A stretch of 64,000 nucleotides of DNA from Metopolophium dirhodum (taxonomy: Eukaryota; Arthropoda; Insecta; Hemiptera; Aphididae). The stretch spans positions 21,079,217-21,143,216 of the forward strand of contig NC_083561.1 in the NCBI RefSeq assembly GCF_019925205.1, written 5' to 3'. Of the stretch, positions 47,584 through 61,680 are shown piece by piece (position 1 is the stretch's first letter; each line of letters starts with the position of its first letter). Made by a program: the position numbers and the translations under genes. The notes beneath the pieces are model-generated. The model was not told the origin of the DNA. It made no database searches and saw nothing but the letters and a program-made list of their open reading frames with translations.

Positions 47584-49479
47584 TGAACTCCGTTTACAAT
47601 GTTTTAATCTCAAACTTTATAATGTGTCTTTAAAAATAAGACAATTTTAAGCCTTTCCTTCAAATTATTTTATACTATTATTTTAAATAAAATCAAAAAA
47701 AATCGGAGTCTTATGCGGCCTGCAGAGAGTCTTCTTCTTTCAGATAAAAAATAGTTATCAAAATTCGAAAATTCTACAAGGTCTGAGACTTTTTCCTGTG
47801 AAGTCATTTATATTGAATAATACATCATATGAAGTATGAACCTACTCCCCCAAATAGGTATCGCGTAGTAGATTAGCGGAAAAGTATTATAATTAAGGTG
47901 GCAACTAAAACATAAAATATAATTTTCAGATTTTATAGAATTGCGAAAAATTTGAAAAACCGGCACCTGGTCCCTTTAATAATAATTACCCTCATAAAGT
48001 TAGTAGAACAACCATAAAATACACTTATGAAATACATCCAAAAAATGTATTGGTAACTTGTAGTTGGTCGGGAGAGTGTAAATTGTTCTGCCTATATAAA
48101 ATGTTTAGGGCGCTGTGCTATTATCAAAGTATTCAGTTTATTGGGAGTTTGTTATTTGCACCAAAATAATGATAATATGTAATTTACACCATTATAGGTA
48201 GTCGAAAATAATGTTTGAAATTTACGCCAAAATTAGTATGTATATGTGTAGGTATTTGATAATCATTTATCAAGTAGGTATTCGATAATTTCGTCGGTAT
48301 ATCCTCATTGACGTAGGCACTCGAAGGACTTAAATTACTGATAATTTTTCTATTTATTATTTCAAGGGATTATTTCTTAGATTTTTTAATTACCCATTGA
48401 GGCTTTATCTGATAAACATTAGAAAATTTGACGTTCCATCCGTCGTAATAGCGTTATTAAACAGTATGACACATTTTATTAATTTTTGAAAAAAATAATG
48501 CATTTATTATACAGTTGAACGTGGTTAACTCGAAATCATCAATACCTCGAACTTTTTCCGTGATCCCTATAATTTTCTATAATTTTATTATTCATGGATA
48601 ACTCGAACTTTCTGGCCGGTCCCTTCAACTTCAAGTTAACAATTTTCGACTATTTTATTAATTATTATATTATATTAATTTTTCATACCTAATATATAAT
48701 ATATAATTATTATTATTGTTATTAGGTATAGCTATAAAGTAAATAGATATTGACGTGCCTACCGTAGAACGGTGTGTGCATGAATAGGTTAATAAGGAAA
48801 TAAGAAAATAAAATGGAATATTCTATGACTCTGTGTTCTTTGAAAGTCATTATTATTGGCTTCTCATAGTTGGGATGTCTTAGTCCGTGACTTTACTATC
48901 GAAACGCACGTACGTATATAATCAAAAGAATACGCTATTTGAATTTTGGTGTAAATTACAATTTATATTTTTTACAGCCTGAGATGGTGCAAATTACAAA
49001 CGCACTTAAAAAATGTTGGTGAAAATTTCACATGACGTATATATTTTGGGTCAATTTTGGTGCATATAATCTACGGTAGCTGTGGTTACATCTAATGTTT
49101 CTTGTAATCTTGGATTCATCTAAAGTCCAGATCATTTATTTATACATCTACATTTGTATAGTAAATATATAGTTTATTTTGAAACACTTTTCACTCTCAT
49201 TCATAAGTAACACTTGTCTTTTAACGAACTTTTTTCGCGTCACGCTTTTGTTTACCAGAAATGAAACAACAACGGTTATTAAATAACAAAAATAAAGTGG
49301 GTTATTAAAACAATTCGCTATTTTAAATACTATTTAAACATTACATTATTTTATATTGCCTATGATAAATATAGTAAATATCATTAGCTGTATGCCTGTA
49401 TTTGTTTTAAGGAAACAATTTATGTCGGTATATTAGGAAGATTCCTCATAAATTTGTCTACCTTTATCAAAAAAAATGT
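47584..49479. other. AT-rich spacer
   Basis: No gene or clear element is recognised. A stretch near 48510-48640 contains repeated ACTCGAA phrases that echo sequence near 10480-10560, suggesting an old repeat. Confidence 0.4.
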
Positions 49480-50210
49480 CTACAAGCAAATTAAATTTTT
49501 ATGAGCGTTTGAAATTCATATTTTTACAATATTTGATATTCACTCGATTTCTCATGTAGCGGTTTTGTTATTTTATTGTTATTCAAAAACGAATAACTGT
49601 AGATACATGAAAATTTTACTGAATGTTTATATTTTCATTTTCTATATGCACAATTCTATAACATTTTGAAAATATTTTGACTCTTTTTATGCTGTTTACG
49701 GAAATTGTCAGTTTTTAATTTTTTTAGTTTTTTTTTTCTATAAATATCATTAAATTAAATTTATTGGGTAAAAGAGCGTGAAAACTTAATGCAAGGCTCC
49801 TGATATATTGTTACAATAGCAGTTGAAAAATATTAAAAATACAAAGGCACAATTTTTTTTAAAAGCATTTAAAGTTCAAATTTTGACAACATTTATCAAA
49901 TTTATAATTTATTAATTATTTTGTGGTTAAAAATTTATAAATTTTATAAATTTTTAACTTTTATGGCTAAGGATTGAAAATTTAAAACAAGGCTCCACGT
50001 AAATAGGTTATATATAAATTACTTTATTCCCAATAATATCATCAAATATACTTGGTAAAATCATAGGCTGACTGACGGTTTTCGCTCAGAATCGTTTTTC
50101 TTATACAATGATATTATATCATTGAATTCAAATTTAACACCATCCATTACAGTGACCCACTTGTAACCTACTGTACAGCAGAGCGACATCCACTTATCCA
50201 CCTTTTTATA
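49480..50210 (+). repeat. Longest copy of the dispersed AT-rich repeat family
   Basis: The left half (49480-49800) is the reverse complement of sequence at 13.5-13.77 kb and the right half (49817-50207) is nearly identical to 38141-38527. Taken together this defines a unit of at least 730 bp. Landmarks are CTCGATTTCTCATGTAGCGG, AAACAAGGCTCCACGTAAAT and CGCTCAGAATCG. No protein is encoded and no terminal repeats were found. Confidence 0.8.
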
Positions 50211-50274
50211 GGTTGTGTTTAAAAAAGAGATACTTACCTATTTTTTGATTGATTTTTTTATATTTTTACGTGAA

Positions 50275-50384
50275 TATATATGGGGGTGTGGGGGGCATCG
50301 CCCCCACGGGTTACTTTTCATGTATTATCAGGTGGGGGCTACAGCCCCACCAACATTTTAGCCCTAGTTGCGCCATTGGTACTC
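50275..50384. mobile_element. Tandem GC-rich hairpins next to a hAT-type end
   Basis: Two strong stem-loops follow each other: GTGGGGGGCATCGCCCCCAC and GGTGGGGGCTACAGCCCCAC. The block ends CCCTAGTTGCGCCATTG (50365-50381), the complement of CAATGGCGCAACTAGGG, which resembles the CAGTGGCGCAACTAGGG-type terminus of many hAT elements. No left terminus was found, so only one end of an element is supported. Confidence 0.5.
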
Positions 50385-51813
50385 ACTGTTCACGCTATTC
50401 TAGTATACCCATATCCTTTATAAGCCATCATCACATAGAACACAAAATCAGCTATTCAACAAATATTTTAATAACAATGTAACTTTTCGCCTACTCCCTT
50501 CTTGTTGTTCTAATTATCGCTGATGTTTAATGGTGTAAAGTAAAATACAATTTGTTGACCGACTCAAAATGTAACCGAGTTGGCGCCTCATCAATGTTAC
50601 ATACCGTGTGGTTAATAATTCTTTGGAAACGAAAACTAAAGTTAATCGATAGAAAATAATATTTAATTTAAAACGTTAGTAAAAACATTATAGGTATACT
50701 CTATTATACGTATAATAGATGCACGCCGTATGGTAAATGGACATTTGGGCATATATTATAATACATATATTATATAAATCAAAGTTTGTCATATTATATT
50801 AATAACAAATAATGCGAGTTATTACATTATTTTGTTATTTTTCCATAAAATATTATGTTATTAATTACCTGCCTATTAATATTATTATTTATTATAATAG
50901 AATTATAGAATACTTAGCTAGTTATTTGTCAAGTTATTACCTACAAACAATTTTTTTTTTATTATATCATTGTGAACAAAATATTTTGCATCATGGCCCG
51001 ATGACCGTAATAAAGTTATATTTTACAAGTTATTATGAAATATAATTGCTATAATATTTTATTTTATTAACATATAGTGGGTGTCTCTACATGACTACAT
51101 AATATAATATACATACTTATCGTAAAAATAAAAATGTTTTATCAAATTGGTTTGGCGAAAAAAACGTAGTCGGTTATACTTTGTGAACTGTTGTCTCTTA
51201 ATAATAATATATATTTTTTTTCCAAACAAATGTAGGCAGGTATCTATTATTTATTTGACTAGTTAATGTTATTTTTTTTTTTACACATTTAGCTTATATT
51301 AATTTTTTTAAAAAAAGTAACTTGCCTATCTTTGAATTAGTAGTATACCACTGACTTAAAATCGTTTCTTTATTCTTATGATACTTCAAGCACACGGTAT
51401 ACACAGCAGCTGCCCTGTCCTTCCACAATGGCACAATCTGCACCGCGCTCGCGGTTGATAACGTGAAAGAGGATATGCGCATTACGGGTCGAGTTGTCGT
51501 CACTGCTGGCGCATTTTATATATCCGGAGAAGCTTCAAAAATAAAACGTAGAGTTTAAACACGCGCGCGCGCTCACGTCTCTGTTCTAAAAATGCATTAG
51601 TCTTGGCTCACGTCGGTTGAGTGTTGACCATCATTATTAACGTCGGGAAATTATTAACGAGAAATAATAAGACACATAATATTTAAAATAAATAAATAAC
51701 GGCCAAAACTCATATTAAATCGTTATTTTATTATACCTCCGGCTTAATTTTTTTCGCGGGCGTAATTACTTATTCAATTTTTTGTGACAACACGAAATTA
51801 TTTAGACATTTAA
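50385..51813. promoter_or_regulatory. Upstream region of the Zasp52-like gene
   Basis: The part from about 51370 to 51660 is clearly less AT-rich than its surroundings, with CpG-bearing runs such as a CGCGCGCGC stretch near 51565. This fits the promoter or 5' untranslated exon of the PDZ gene starting at 51814. The rest is AT-rich with no recognised feature. The transcription start cannot be placed. Confidence 0.4.
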
Positions 51814-51921
51814 ATGGCTCAGCTAATAAATTTGAAATTATCCAGGCACGACCAATCGTCTCCGTGGGGATTTAGATTACAAGGAGGCAAAGATTTTGGG
51901 ACACCGTTGCTTATACAAAAG
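51814..51921 (+). CDS. Zasp52: Zasp52/LDB3-type PDZ protein, first coding exon
   Basis: The exon encodes 36 residues from ATG 51814 to a phase-0 donor (GTAAGA). The opening MAQLINLKLSRHDQSSPWGF followed by RLQGGKDFGTPLLIQK is the start of the PDZ domain of Zasp52-like proteins, including the PWGFRL ligand-binding loop. Family members add ZM and LIM domains and link alpha-actinin to the Z-disc in muscle. No second PDZ exon is seen up to the right edge, so the first intron exceeds 12 kb. The exon break falls at the same place and phase as in the Zasp66-like gene at 23.6 kb. Zasp52 is the best match; other PDLIM-type genes cannot be excluded without the rest. Confidence 0.85.
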
Positions 51922-54900
51922 GTAAGATTTAAACGATTCTTTATTGTACCTAATTGACAGTTTATAATAAATTTAGCAAATAGTGTTGTAGTGGTTAGAT
52001 AATATAATAATACTGTAATAGATAATAACAGTTGTCCATTAAAATGTAAAAGTTCTCTGTAACACGAATACTCGATTGTATTGATTATTAATTTTATAAA
52101 CAATTTTTAACCATACATCAATAAATTCATATATAATTCTATATAATAAGTAGGTAGGTGATACATTTAAGATTTTTTTTCAGATGAAATATATTATATT
52201 ATAATAGTGCCAATATTACATTTATATTCTAAAAGAATAATTTTGATATGCTTTTAGAACTTTTAAATCAATATTATGTATCAACATCGGTATATTTATT
52301 ATCATATTCAATCAGATCAATATTGAAACATTCATACATTCATTTTCGTAAATAATATAATCTATTTTATAATTTATAGTTTCAAAATGTCTAAATATTG
52401 ACATGCCTAAATAAAAATGTTATCATGGCAATTACATTCAATTATTTAAAAATAATAATTATAATTTCATAACTAATTTATAGATGTAACTTTTGATTGA
52501 AATTAACACAGAAGGATTGACAAATTATAAAAAACCAAATTCTAGAAAATATATATTATAATTTTTAATTTATATTTTATAGAAATGGTATGAGCTAAAA
52601 CATCGAATAAATGTAAATAGGCAAAGTGGACGATTATTAAATTATGAATAAACTTACGTAATCTATTTGTATTTATTTAATTTTAGTAAAGTACTTATAT
52701 TCGTTAACATATTACAGAAATATATTTTAGCTCAACTTAAATGAAATTGACCTTTAAATTGTTTTTGTATATATTATAAGTGCCTACTATAATAGTTATT
52801 ATGTCTCATTAGTGATTATGGTATTATTTGTATATAGCTACATTCCATTAGTTTCGTAAATAATTACTCGAATATGTTTGTTTTTATATTTTGATAAATT
52901 AATTATTATTTTAGTGATTTAATTTCCACGTACATATGCTTGTCTACTGTTCTTCCAACAGAAATTCCATTCAATAAAACTCGAAGCATTGAGAGTATTG
53001 AGACCATTCCATTAGTATAAGTTACCATACGAGTATAGAGTCTTTTCTATTTATGTAGCTGTGCGTATTGGCCTTCTGTAATTTGGGCAATGTTCCCACT
53101 GTCACAAGTTATTCGATTGTTATAATCGCCAATCACGAAATCAATTCGTAATCAACCCAATTTAGCAATTAATACCGATCATTATATTCAAATTATGTAT
53201 TTTCGGTCGTTTTCCAGTGCAAAATTAAGAGTATCTATATAAAGTTTATGGTCCAGAGGATTAACACGGATAATTATCTTAGATGTGGTATATTGGTTTG
53301 GCAGTCAAGCAGAAACAAAATATCAGAAAAATCTATTATGTCCGTGATGACATTTGCGGCTCTAGTACATCACGATTCTCCCACGATTACAATGACCCCT
53401 GTAGGCTGTTAGGTATATTAGAATTAGATACATCCAACAATATTATGTTAAATATATATATACATTTGTATACGTAATTCAAGATTGGGTCATACCTCGT
53501 ATTGTGCGGCATTACGGGTCATTATAGATAATTGAAAATAAATGCAAAGTAATTATTATAATATTTTCTTTTTTTATTTAGGATGTTGAGAATACAATCC
53601 ATTTTTATATATGCCGAATAAAAAATTTTCAATTTCATTACGAATCCCTGTAACTAACCTACCGGCTACCTACAATTTCCGAGATTTTTAGGTCCTAGGG
53701 GAATAAAAACTGTCTGCTTGCATTACTATTACGATTTAATAGAATGCCTGAAAACTGCAGCTGGGCTAGGTGTAGGTAAATAAATTATTTCTAACAAATG
53801 TATAACATATTATATGCACCGTACAATCACTATATACATATTATGATGAAATACACCATGAAAAAGTGTATTATATAGGTATAGGAAAATATTGAAAATC
53901 TTTTTAGTAGGAATTCCGTAACACACATAATATTAAAAAAATATTCTCAATGTAATTAATAATTATTAATTTTGATTTTTGATAATATAATGATAATACA
54001 TAATATAGTTTAAAACGGCAAACCTAAAAAATAAGTTCCGTGTACATACATTATAACAACAATACATAATAACGAAAATATAATTTGAAGTTTTAACTAA
54101 AAATATTCGCAATTATTCATATTAGGTACATATATATTACTATCCGATAACTATATCGTCGTTTTTAAAAAAAAAAAAAAATATATTATTATCTAAAACG
54201 TATAGTTTATACTTTATACATCATGCCCGATGGATAGTTATGAATCTATGATGTTAGATATTTGTTTTATTATTTTATTAGTTTGGGATAAGTTATAGGA
54301 CGAAAAATTATATTAATTCTATACCTATACTTATTTTAAACGGTATAAAGTTTATTAGAATATAATACATAGGTACCTAACAACAACTATTTCAATCTAG
54401 TATGTTCGTTCACAAATGGTAAAACACTTGTTTAAACAATGACACTTGTATATAAGTATTATTATTATCATTATTACTACACATTAACACTGTTAACTTG
54501 TCGTGGACAATAAAAATTACTAATACGACCTTTATTCCTATATGTGTTAAAAAATGATATATTAAATTACTTTGGTGTATATTAATTTTCGTAGTATAAA
54601 CTAATACGCTTATTTTAGGTTTTAATATAAATTGTTGCAAGTAGTTGTAGCCGAAATTTTTTACACAATTACACCTACTAATTTACTATACACATAATAT
54701 GTAATGTATATGATTAAAAATTTAACTAAATTTGGCAATTATTTTAAAAGTAAAGTAGGTAATTATAAATTATCAAAAATAAAACTATGAGATGAAAAAA
54801 TATTATTTTTTGAGAAAGCAAAAATACAATAAAAGGCTCCTGGCTCCTATATTTTTGTGAAATCTGGTAATTTTAATACTATTTAATGCCGTTTAATTGA

Positions 54901-57900
54901 ACACCAAAAAACAGGTCTTACAAGTGGCGATAAATTGTACCAATAAATGTGTGACACTCGCTATTATAACACATAGTAGGTATATACTCAACAAAACTAC
55001 ATTGACAACGATTTTCCTTAAATAAATCGTATTTGACCACTTAATTTTTTTAAACATAAAAAAATGTTCAGTATTTTAGTCAAAAAGAGTATTGGTAATA
55101 TTAGAAAGTGTAGGTAATAGGTATTTATGGTAAAGTTGATAATGTGAGATATATTAATTATTAATTGGGTTTACTGTACTTATTCATAGTGAATTAGTGA
55201 ATTATAATACATATTACGGTTACAATATTTATGAATTATGATTTATATTATATTAATATCATGAACGACATTTTTCTAATGAATAATAGGAAAAAGTTAC
55301 CATTCGATTTAATATATATACATAACAACGGTAATAATGGCGAGATTTAAAAATGCATTGTTTTAGAGTAAGTTGTAGATGTGTTCATTTTTTCAACCAA
55401 AATAATATGTGATCTACTCTTATATTAAAACGATCATCAGCTGTAATCCAAATAAAATAATAAAATAACTTACATAATAATATAATATGACTTACTAACT
55501 TAACTTAAAATCATAAAATAGATATTTCTTACTCTCAAAATGCAATCATTGGTAGGTATTTACACATTTATTATACACACTTTTGATTATATTAATTATA
55601 TATCAGGCTATCAGCAGAGGTTAGCAATATAGAGTATAAACGATATATTTGTCAATATTTTTCACTTATATATTAATTATTATTGTTTGATTTATTAAAA
55701 CTAAATTGAAAATCATACCAAGTTGAGTATTTGATTCATTATAATATAGGGACTAATGATTAACGAAATTTGAATGTAAATGGGATTATACTCGATTCAG
55801 TTCGTCAAACGTAGGTATATGAACAGTAATAAAAAATATGATATTTGTACTTTGTAGACTTTTATATTATATTATGTAAGTCAGTAAATGACGTACTGAC
55901 GTCGATATTTGTCGAATGCCGTATAACATCCGAATATTTATAATATGTTTGCAAAATATAACTTCCGTTTGATGTCATTCTGTCCTATCTCGACCTTATA
56001 TATGTTTTTAATTTGATGATAGTTTGCTAAAAAAAAATAATAATAATCGCTATCTGTTTGTTAATTTCAGTGTTTCCATTTTTATATATAAAGAATTAAT
56101 CCTTTTAATTTTCTGTATAAATATCCAGAATAAGTTGCAGGAGTGTGATCATATTATGATTAATATTCAATAACTGAATCACCAATGATAATTGAAACTA
56201 ACCTATATGAAACTAATAACTATACAGATTGCTCATGATGTATAAGATACTATGATTTAATTATAATATTAAGTTAATTTTAAATACTCCGGAAATATTT
56301 TTTTTGGGTTAATGATATTAAGAAAAACAATGCAGAACGGTTCGAATGTTCGGGAGCTATGCCAGAAAGTGAAGTGTGCACAAATTTCGTTTTGGCAAAA
56401 TATTGGTCAAAGCAATTAACTTTACTAGATCACATTATATAATATGATTTGGCGATTGAATAGCCTCGAAACGTCCACCACATCAGATAATGTGTTTAGC
56501 TCATCATATCATAAATTAATTATTTGTTTTTATAATTTACGAAACTACAAAAAAAAAAAATACTGTAAGCATCTGCTGCTATCATGTACGAATAATGCTT
56601 TAACACCGTCTAGATAGTAGATTCTCGACATCTGCGCTGTCAAGTAAATATTATATAAATAAATCCAACAATAAAATGCATTTGGACATGGCTTAATAGC
56701 GACCAAGTAGATATATAGTTATAAATAACGTTTTGAATAATAAGTTAAACAAAAACTAAAAATGGGTGTACTTTTTAAAGACACAGCTTATACAAATGAG
56801 ATTTATTCGTTTTTAATGGGTTCAGCCATATGATATCTACGTGTTTACAAATAGGACGAAGTAAAGCATACATAAAATGTAATAAATAAGTAGGTACATA
56901 TAGTACACTTAGTCTTGGTGTCTTTATACAATTGTTATCTAAGTCCAGAAACATTTACGAAATATATGTATTCCAACTTCCAACTAATAAGTATATTTGA
57001 AAGTTAGGTTATACACTTTGAATAAATATCTTTTTGATAGTATTAAACATTTAAATATATTAGTTTCGCTTATATATTTTTTCTTTAAGGTATGTAAATT
57101 GAGTTTTGCAAACAACATTTAAACATGTTTATGTTTATGTGTGCACTTTAATAATATTATTTGTGAATTGTGATATAAGATTAAAAATAGTATATTTTTA
57201 TTTTTGACACCTAATAAAACAAATATTAATACATAATATGTACCTACCTACTAAAATATAATATATTATTAAAAACGTAAATAAATATATTAAATACAGT
57301 TAATAATAATTATAATTCTTTCAAATATTTGATTTTACAAATAAAAATACTTAGAATTTGAATAAACTATTTTCTAAAATACCTATAGGTTAAGGTCAAT
57401 ACCAATAAATGTACCCTACCTCAACTTGTTAGAGTTAAATTTAAATTATTATTCGCACTATTTTTCTAAAACCTACATTGTGGACAAAAATGTTTTGTTG
57501 TAATGCCAACAAACCTAAAAATAAAATATCTTCATTTGGTCGAATGAAGCCAAATATTTCATCATTATAATTCCTATAAAATTAATATTATACATTTTTA
57601 TGCTTCACGTATTATTAATTTGAATACTATATGATTATATTTTGTTGATGTGTAGTATATAATTTTGATGAAATATTTTTCCATGAATCTATGCATGCTT
57701 AACTAATTAGTAATTACTATATGTCTATAAACATATTATTATAGTTGTGTTATGAGAAAATATAAATCTAAGAAAAATGTTAAAATGTAATTTAAACGTC
57801 TAAAAATAGCTTTAAAAACAGTAAATATATTTTGAAAATTATTTTTTTTGAAAATTTCAAGTTGATATTTGCTTAACCTAACTGTATACAGTTAGGTACA

Positions 57901-60152
57901 ACAAAAAACTATTTGATCGAAAACTGATGATGCGTAAATATTCCGGTTTTTCGTTTTATAGTTTTTTCCCGATAATAAAGTAATGGATATTTTTAACCAA
58001 TTTGTTACCTATTAGAAACCATTCTTAAAGTATAAAACTAAAGATTTAATTTTGATTCCTAAGCGTGATGACAGAAAAAAACACATAATTATGACATTAA
58101 ATACAATACAATAATCGCTGCGTGCAGAATTTAAAAATGTGTAGTTAACTGATAGATGATATTATAATATTATATTATTGTCTTTGAAGAATAAACAATT
58201 TAAAACGAATATTAAAATAATATGAAAACATTTATATTTAAACATTAATTTTACTACAAAAAGATGGGGAAAAAATAATATGTCTCTGCAGAACGGAGAC
58301 TAAAGGTACGCCAATGATTTTATAATAATATGTAGTTTTCGACTAGAATATGAATTTAAAAAAAAATGTCTTAAAATAATTAAATTTTCCATTGTTTGAA
58401 AAGAGTGTTACAAATAAAAAATATATAATATGTTATTAGCATTACTACAAATTGTATGAGGTATTAATATGTATAACTGTATAAGATATCATACAAATAT
58501 ATGAAAGAATATAAAAGAAAGTTTTCATTTTATTTCACAAAAAGTACCTATTTCATTTTTTATTTAAATGTTCATCAACACATGAAACGCAACGCTGAGT
58601 AGTAAAACATATTCTGTGGGTACATGTCTATAATATATTGACTATTTTGTTTCCGTGTTTAATTAATGATGGAAGTCGGTAATACAGATACAGATTACAG
58701 AATATATTAGGTTATTTGAAATGTTTTTGTAACAATGAGATTATTATCTATTATTCATGTAATCGTGTTAATTATTTAAAAATAAATTTGTTTATTGAAT
58801 CTATTGTGTTAATAATAATTATTGAGATTGTACATTTTTGAAATTATTAGGCACCTCGATTTATATTATATATTAGTATATTACATAGATAATATTCTTC
58901 TCTGTGTTAAAATCATGTGCAGACTAAACATTTTATACGAGTGTTGTTACTTATTATTATAGAATCGTCAGCAATATAGATAGGTAAATGGTAATACGTG
59001 ACTTAAGTATAAAACATTATAGTAAAACTATAGTTGTTAAGACATGACATAATTTGTTAAATTACAACTGTTTTATTTATTGTTTTTTGTAAAAATGTTT
59101 AATTTTGTATCTCTACTTGGTATATCTGCATTTTGCAATAAGCATATTATTATGAGCTCCCGCAATAAAAACAATTTAAATATACCTATACGTTTAGATA
59201 TTTATTCTACCTACTCTTTTAATCGGTTCACACGTTTCGCAATAAATAATTCCAGTAGCTTAATCACAATTCGAGTGATTTAAGTTTGATACAAATTATA
59301 TTTCAAGAGTTTTGCTGAAAAATTATGCACATTTCTCTGAAACGTAATTATGGACTATTATTGTTACCTACGTCAAGCATTTTTCTTTAAGTTACACGAA
59401 AACAATTACGTTGGAATTATTTAAACATCTATAACTATTAACTACATTCTATACATATTATAAGGTATTTCTTATTTTTTAATATTATACCTACCTATTT
59501 TATTTTTCAACGGTGGAGCAAATAGTTTATTAGTATTTTCTAAGTCACGGTATTGAGGTAGGTAGCTATAGGCAATATAGGAATTATGTGTGTTAAAATA
59601 TTAAATGGAAATGTAAGTAAAATGTCATAAATTTGTAAATTTTAATGTAGACAACTCGTAATGTAACCAGAGTACCACCCACGCTTGTAATATTGTTCTA
59701 TTATATTTTATCAAAGATAGAATTATTACGTCAGTTACAATTTAACCTCTACAATTTTATTTTATTTACTCTCTTATAATTGTATAACTATATTTAACTT
59801 TTCCATTGCGTCCTTATAGTAAAATATTTATATTATTTAGAGTAATATCGTTGATATACAATTTGTACGATTTTTTTAAGTATGGTACCCACAACTTACT
59901 AAACAGTGCCTGTCTAATTCCAATCTCTGTTAATTCTCACAGTTATTGATTTACAAAAAAAATTGTTCTCCGATTATTTTGAATATTATTGGGAATTACA
60001 TTTTGACGCCCCCAGTAGTTAATAGTATGCTATACTACTCAGATCCAATTTTCTAATAGAAATCACTCTTATAGTTGAAGATCGAAGCATTTTGTCTACT
60101 ATATCAACTATAAAGTGTCCACGGATACATAACGCCTATGAATATTACTAAC

Positions 60153-60157
<5 letters not shown>

Positions 60158-60204
<47 letters not shown>

Positions 60205-60502
60205 TGGGTAACCCGCGGCAACATAGGCCATTGGGTGTGGGGAGGGCACTGTAGGTTTTATATTGGGTAGGTTTGGTAGGTTTTATATTGGGTAGGTTGG
60301 TACACGTGTGTGTTGTGTTTGGCAGAATTTCTAATGGGGCACCCGTAGGTTTCTGCCGTGCCCCGGGGTGGGGGGATGGCGGCACTTGTTCTCCGGACAC
60401 CGTGACTTGCACGGAGAAAAATGCCGCCCAGTGGTCGAGGATCGAACTCGGACCGGCTGTGCCGAATCCGTCGCGTTAGACCACTCGGCCACCTCGTCCC
60501 CC
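60158..60502 (-). mobile_element. tRNA-Ser-like SINE with 11-bp target duplication
   Basis: ACTAACATATT is repeated exactly at 60147-60157 and 60503-60513. A poly-T run of about 45 bases at the left is the poly-A tail of a minus-strand element. The head (right side) reads GACGAGGTGGCCGAGTGG, the 5' part of a serine tRNA. It contains an A box (complement of 60481-60491) and a B box GTTCGATCC (complement of 60439-60447). These are internal RNA polymerase III promoter elements. The body is GC-rich relative to the window. The element encodes no protein and would depend on a LINE for mobility. Confidence 0.93.
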
Positions 60503-60689
60503 ACTAACATATTATTATTATATATTACCATATTCTATTATATTAATAATAACAAGAAATAGGAAGAGGAAATGACAATGGCATTTAATCAAATCATTAT
60601 ACATTTATACCTAATATTATATTGATTAGTATACCTAATATATTATTTAAAGTTTTAGTATTCAATAGATTTTGAAATAATGCATTGAT

Positions 60690-61190
60690 GTCTTAGATTC
60701 TGAGCGTAGCGAGGAAGCTAGAATTTTTACAATGGTGTTTATTTATTTATTTATTTTTTTATCATGTATACAAAATTTCTACCAGAAGGAGTGCTTCGAT
60801 TTCAACATATAGTACCTTATCTTTTAGCAAATTGGATCAAGATGATACTTTAAAGAGGTCATTTTCTCAATAGTTATTTAATGCCACGGGGAAAACTACC
60901 AACAAATTACAAAAAACCGCTAAAAATGGGATTTTAATTTCTAACGTTTTGTTTATCAACATTGCAACGAATAAAAAATTACAATATTATAATATTAATT
61001 CAATTTACAGGCTATAATAAATAATAACAATATAAAAAATCCAGACTGACAAACCGTCTCCGATCAGAATCGTTTTTCTTATACAATGCTCTATTATATC
61101 ATTGAATTCAAGTTTAATACAATCCATTATCCATTGACCCACTTGTACTCTACTGTGCAACAGAGCGACATTCACTTTCCTGCTTTTATT
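60690..61190 (+). repeat. Dispersed repeat family, diverged copy
   Basis: It contains GATTCTGAGCGTAGCGAGG at the left and TCAGAATCGTTTTTCTTATA at 61064-61083, followed by a TTGAATTCAAGTTTAATACA step and CAGAGCGACATTCACTTTCC, matching the order in 38396-38527. Divergence is clearly higher than between the 38-kb and 50-kb copies. Confidence 0.7.
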
Positions 61191-61657
61191 TATATTATTT
61201 TTATTATGTTTATCATTAAAACAGTTTAGATTGCTTCAGGAAATTTATAATAATAATAATAATAAAACTTTATTTAATCTTCTAAAAAAAAAAATTGTTT
61301 AAAAAGATAAGGTATAAAAATGCAATGCAGTTTTTTCTAACAGTGCCTTTTTTTGGACCAAATTCAGTTAAATTCTACAACATATAGCAATTAGTGTTAA
61401 TATTAATGTCATTTACAGATTTTATAATTTAATTCTTAAATTTAATATAATAATATATGTAATACAGATATTAGTTACTTAAATTTGTTATAATTATAAT
61501 ACATATAATATATTATGTATTAACTCAAAAAATTACAGTTTTTCTTTTTTTACCAATTATAATATATTAAATATATATTATCTAAACAGGTTGGCTCAAT
61601 GGATTTAAATATTATTTTTTTTTTTTTTTTTAAAACATTATTTGCAACATTTTTAAG

Positions 61658-61680
61658 TTACCTACCTACCTACCTACCTA
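61658..61680. repeat. CTAC tetranucleotide microsatellite
   Basis: Five consecutive CTAC units, the same motif that occurs as short TAGG/CCTA runs throughout the window. Confidence 0.8.

Noticed and set aside
51294..51503. Minus-strand frame upstream of the Zasp52-like exon
   Set aside because: It overlaps the less AT-rich presumed promoter or 5' UTR, has no recognised domain and no splice context.
59080..59283. Short plus-strand frame in the Zasp52-like intron
   Set aside because: Low-complexity composition, no PDZ, ZM or LIM similarity and no matching splice phase to the first exon.
60104..60531. Open frames on both strands around 60.1-60.5 kb
   Set aside because: They run through the poly-T tail and the GC-rich body of the tRNA-derived SINE; there is no conserved protein pattern.
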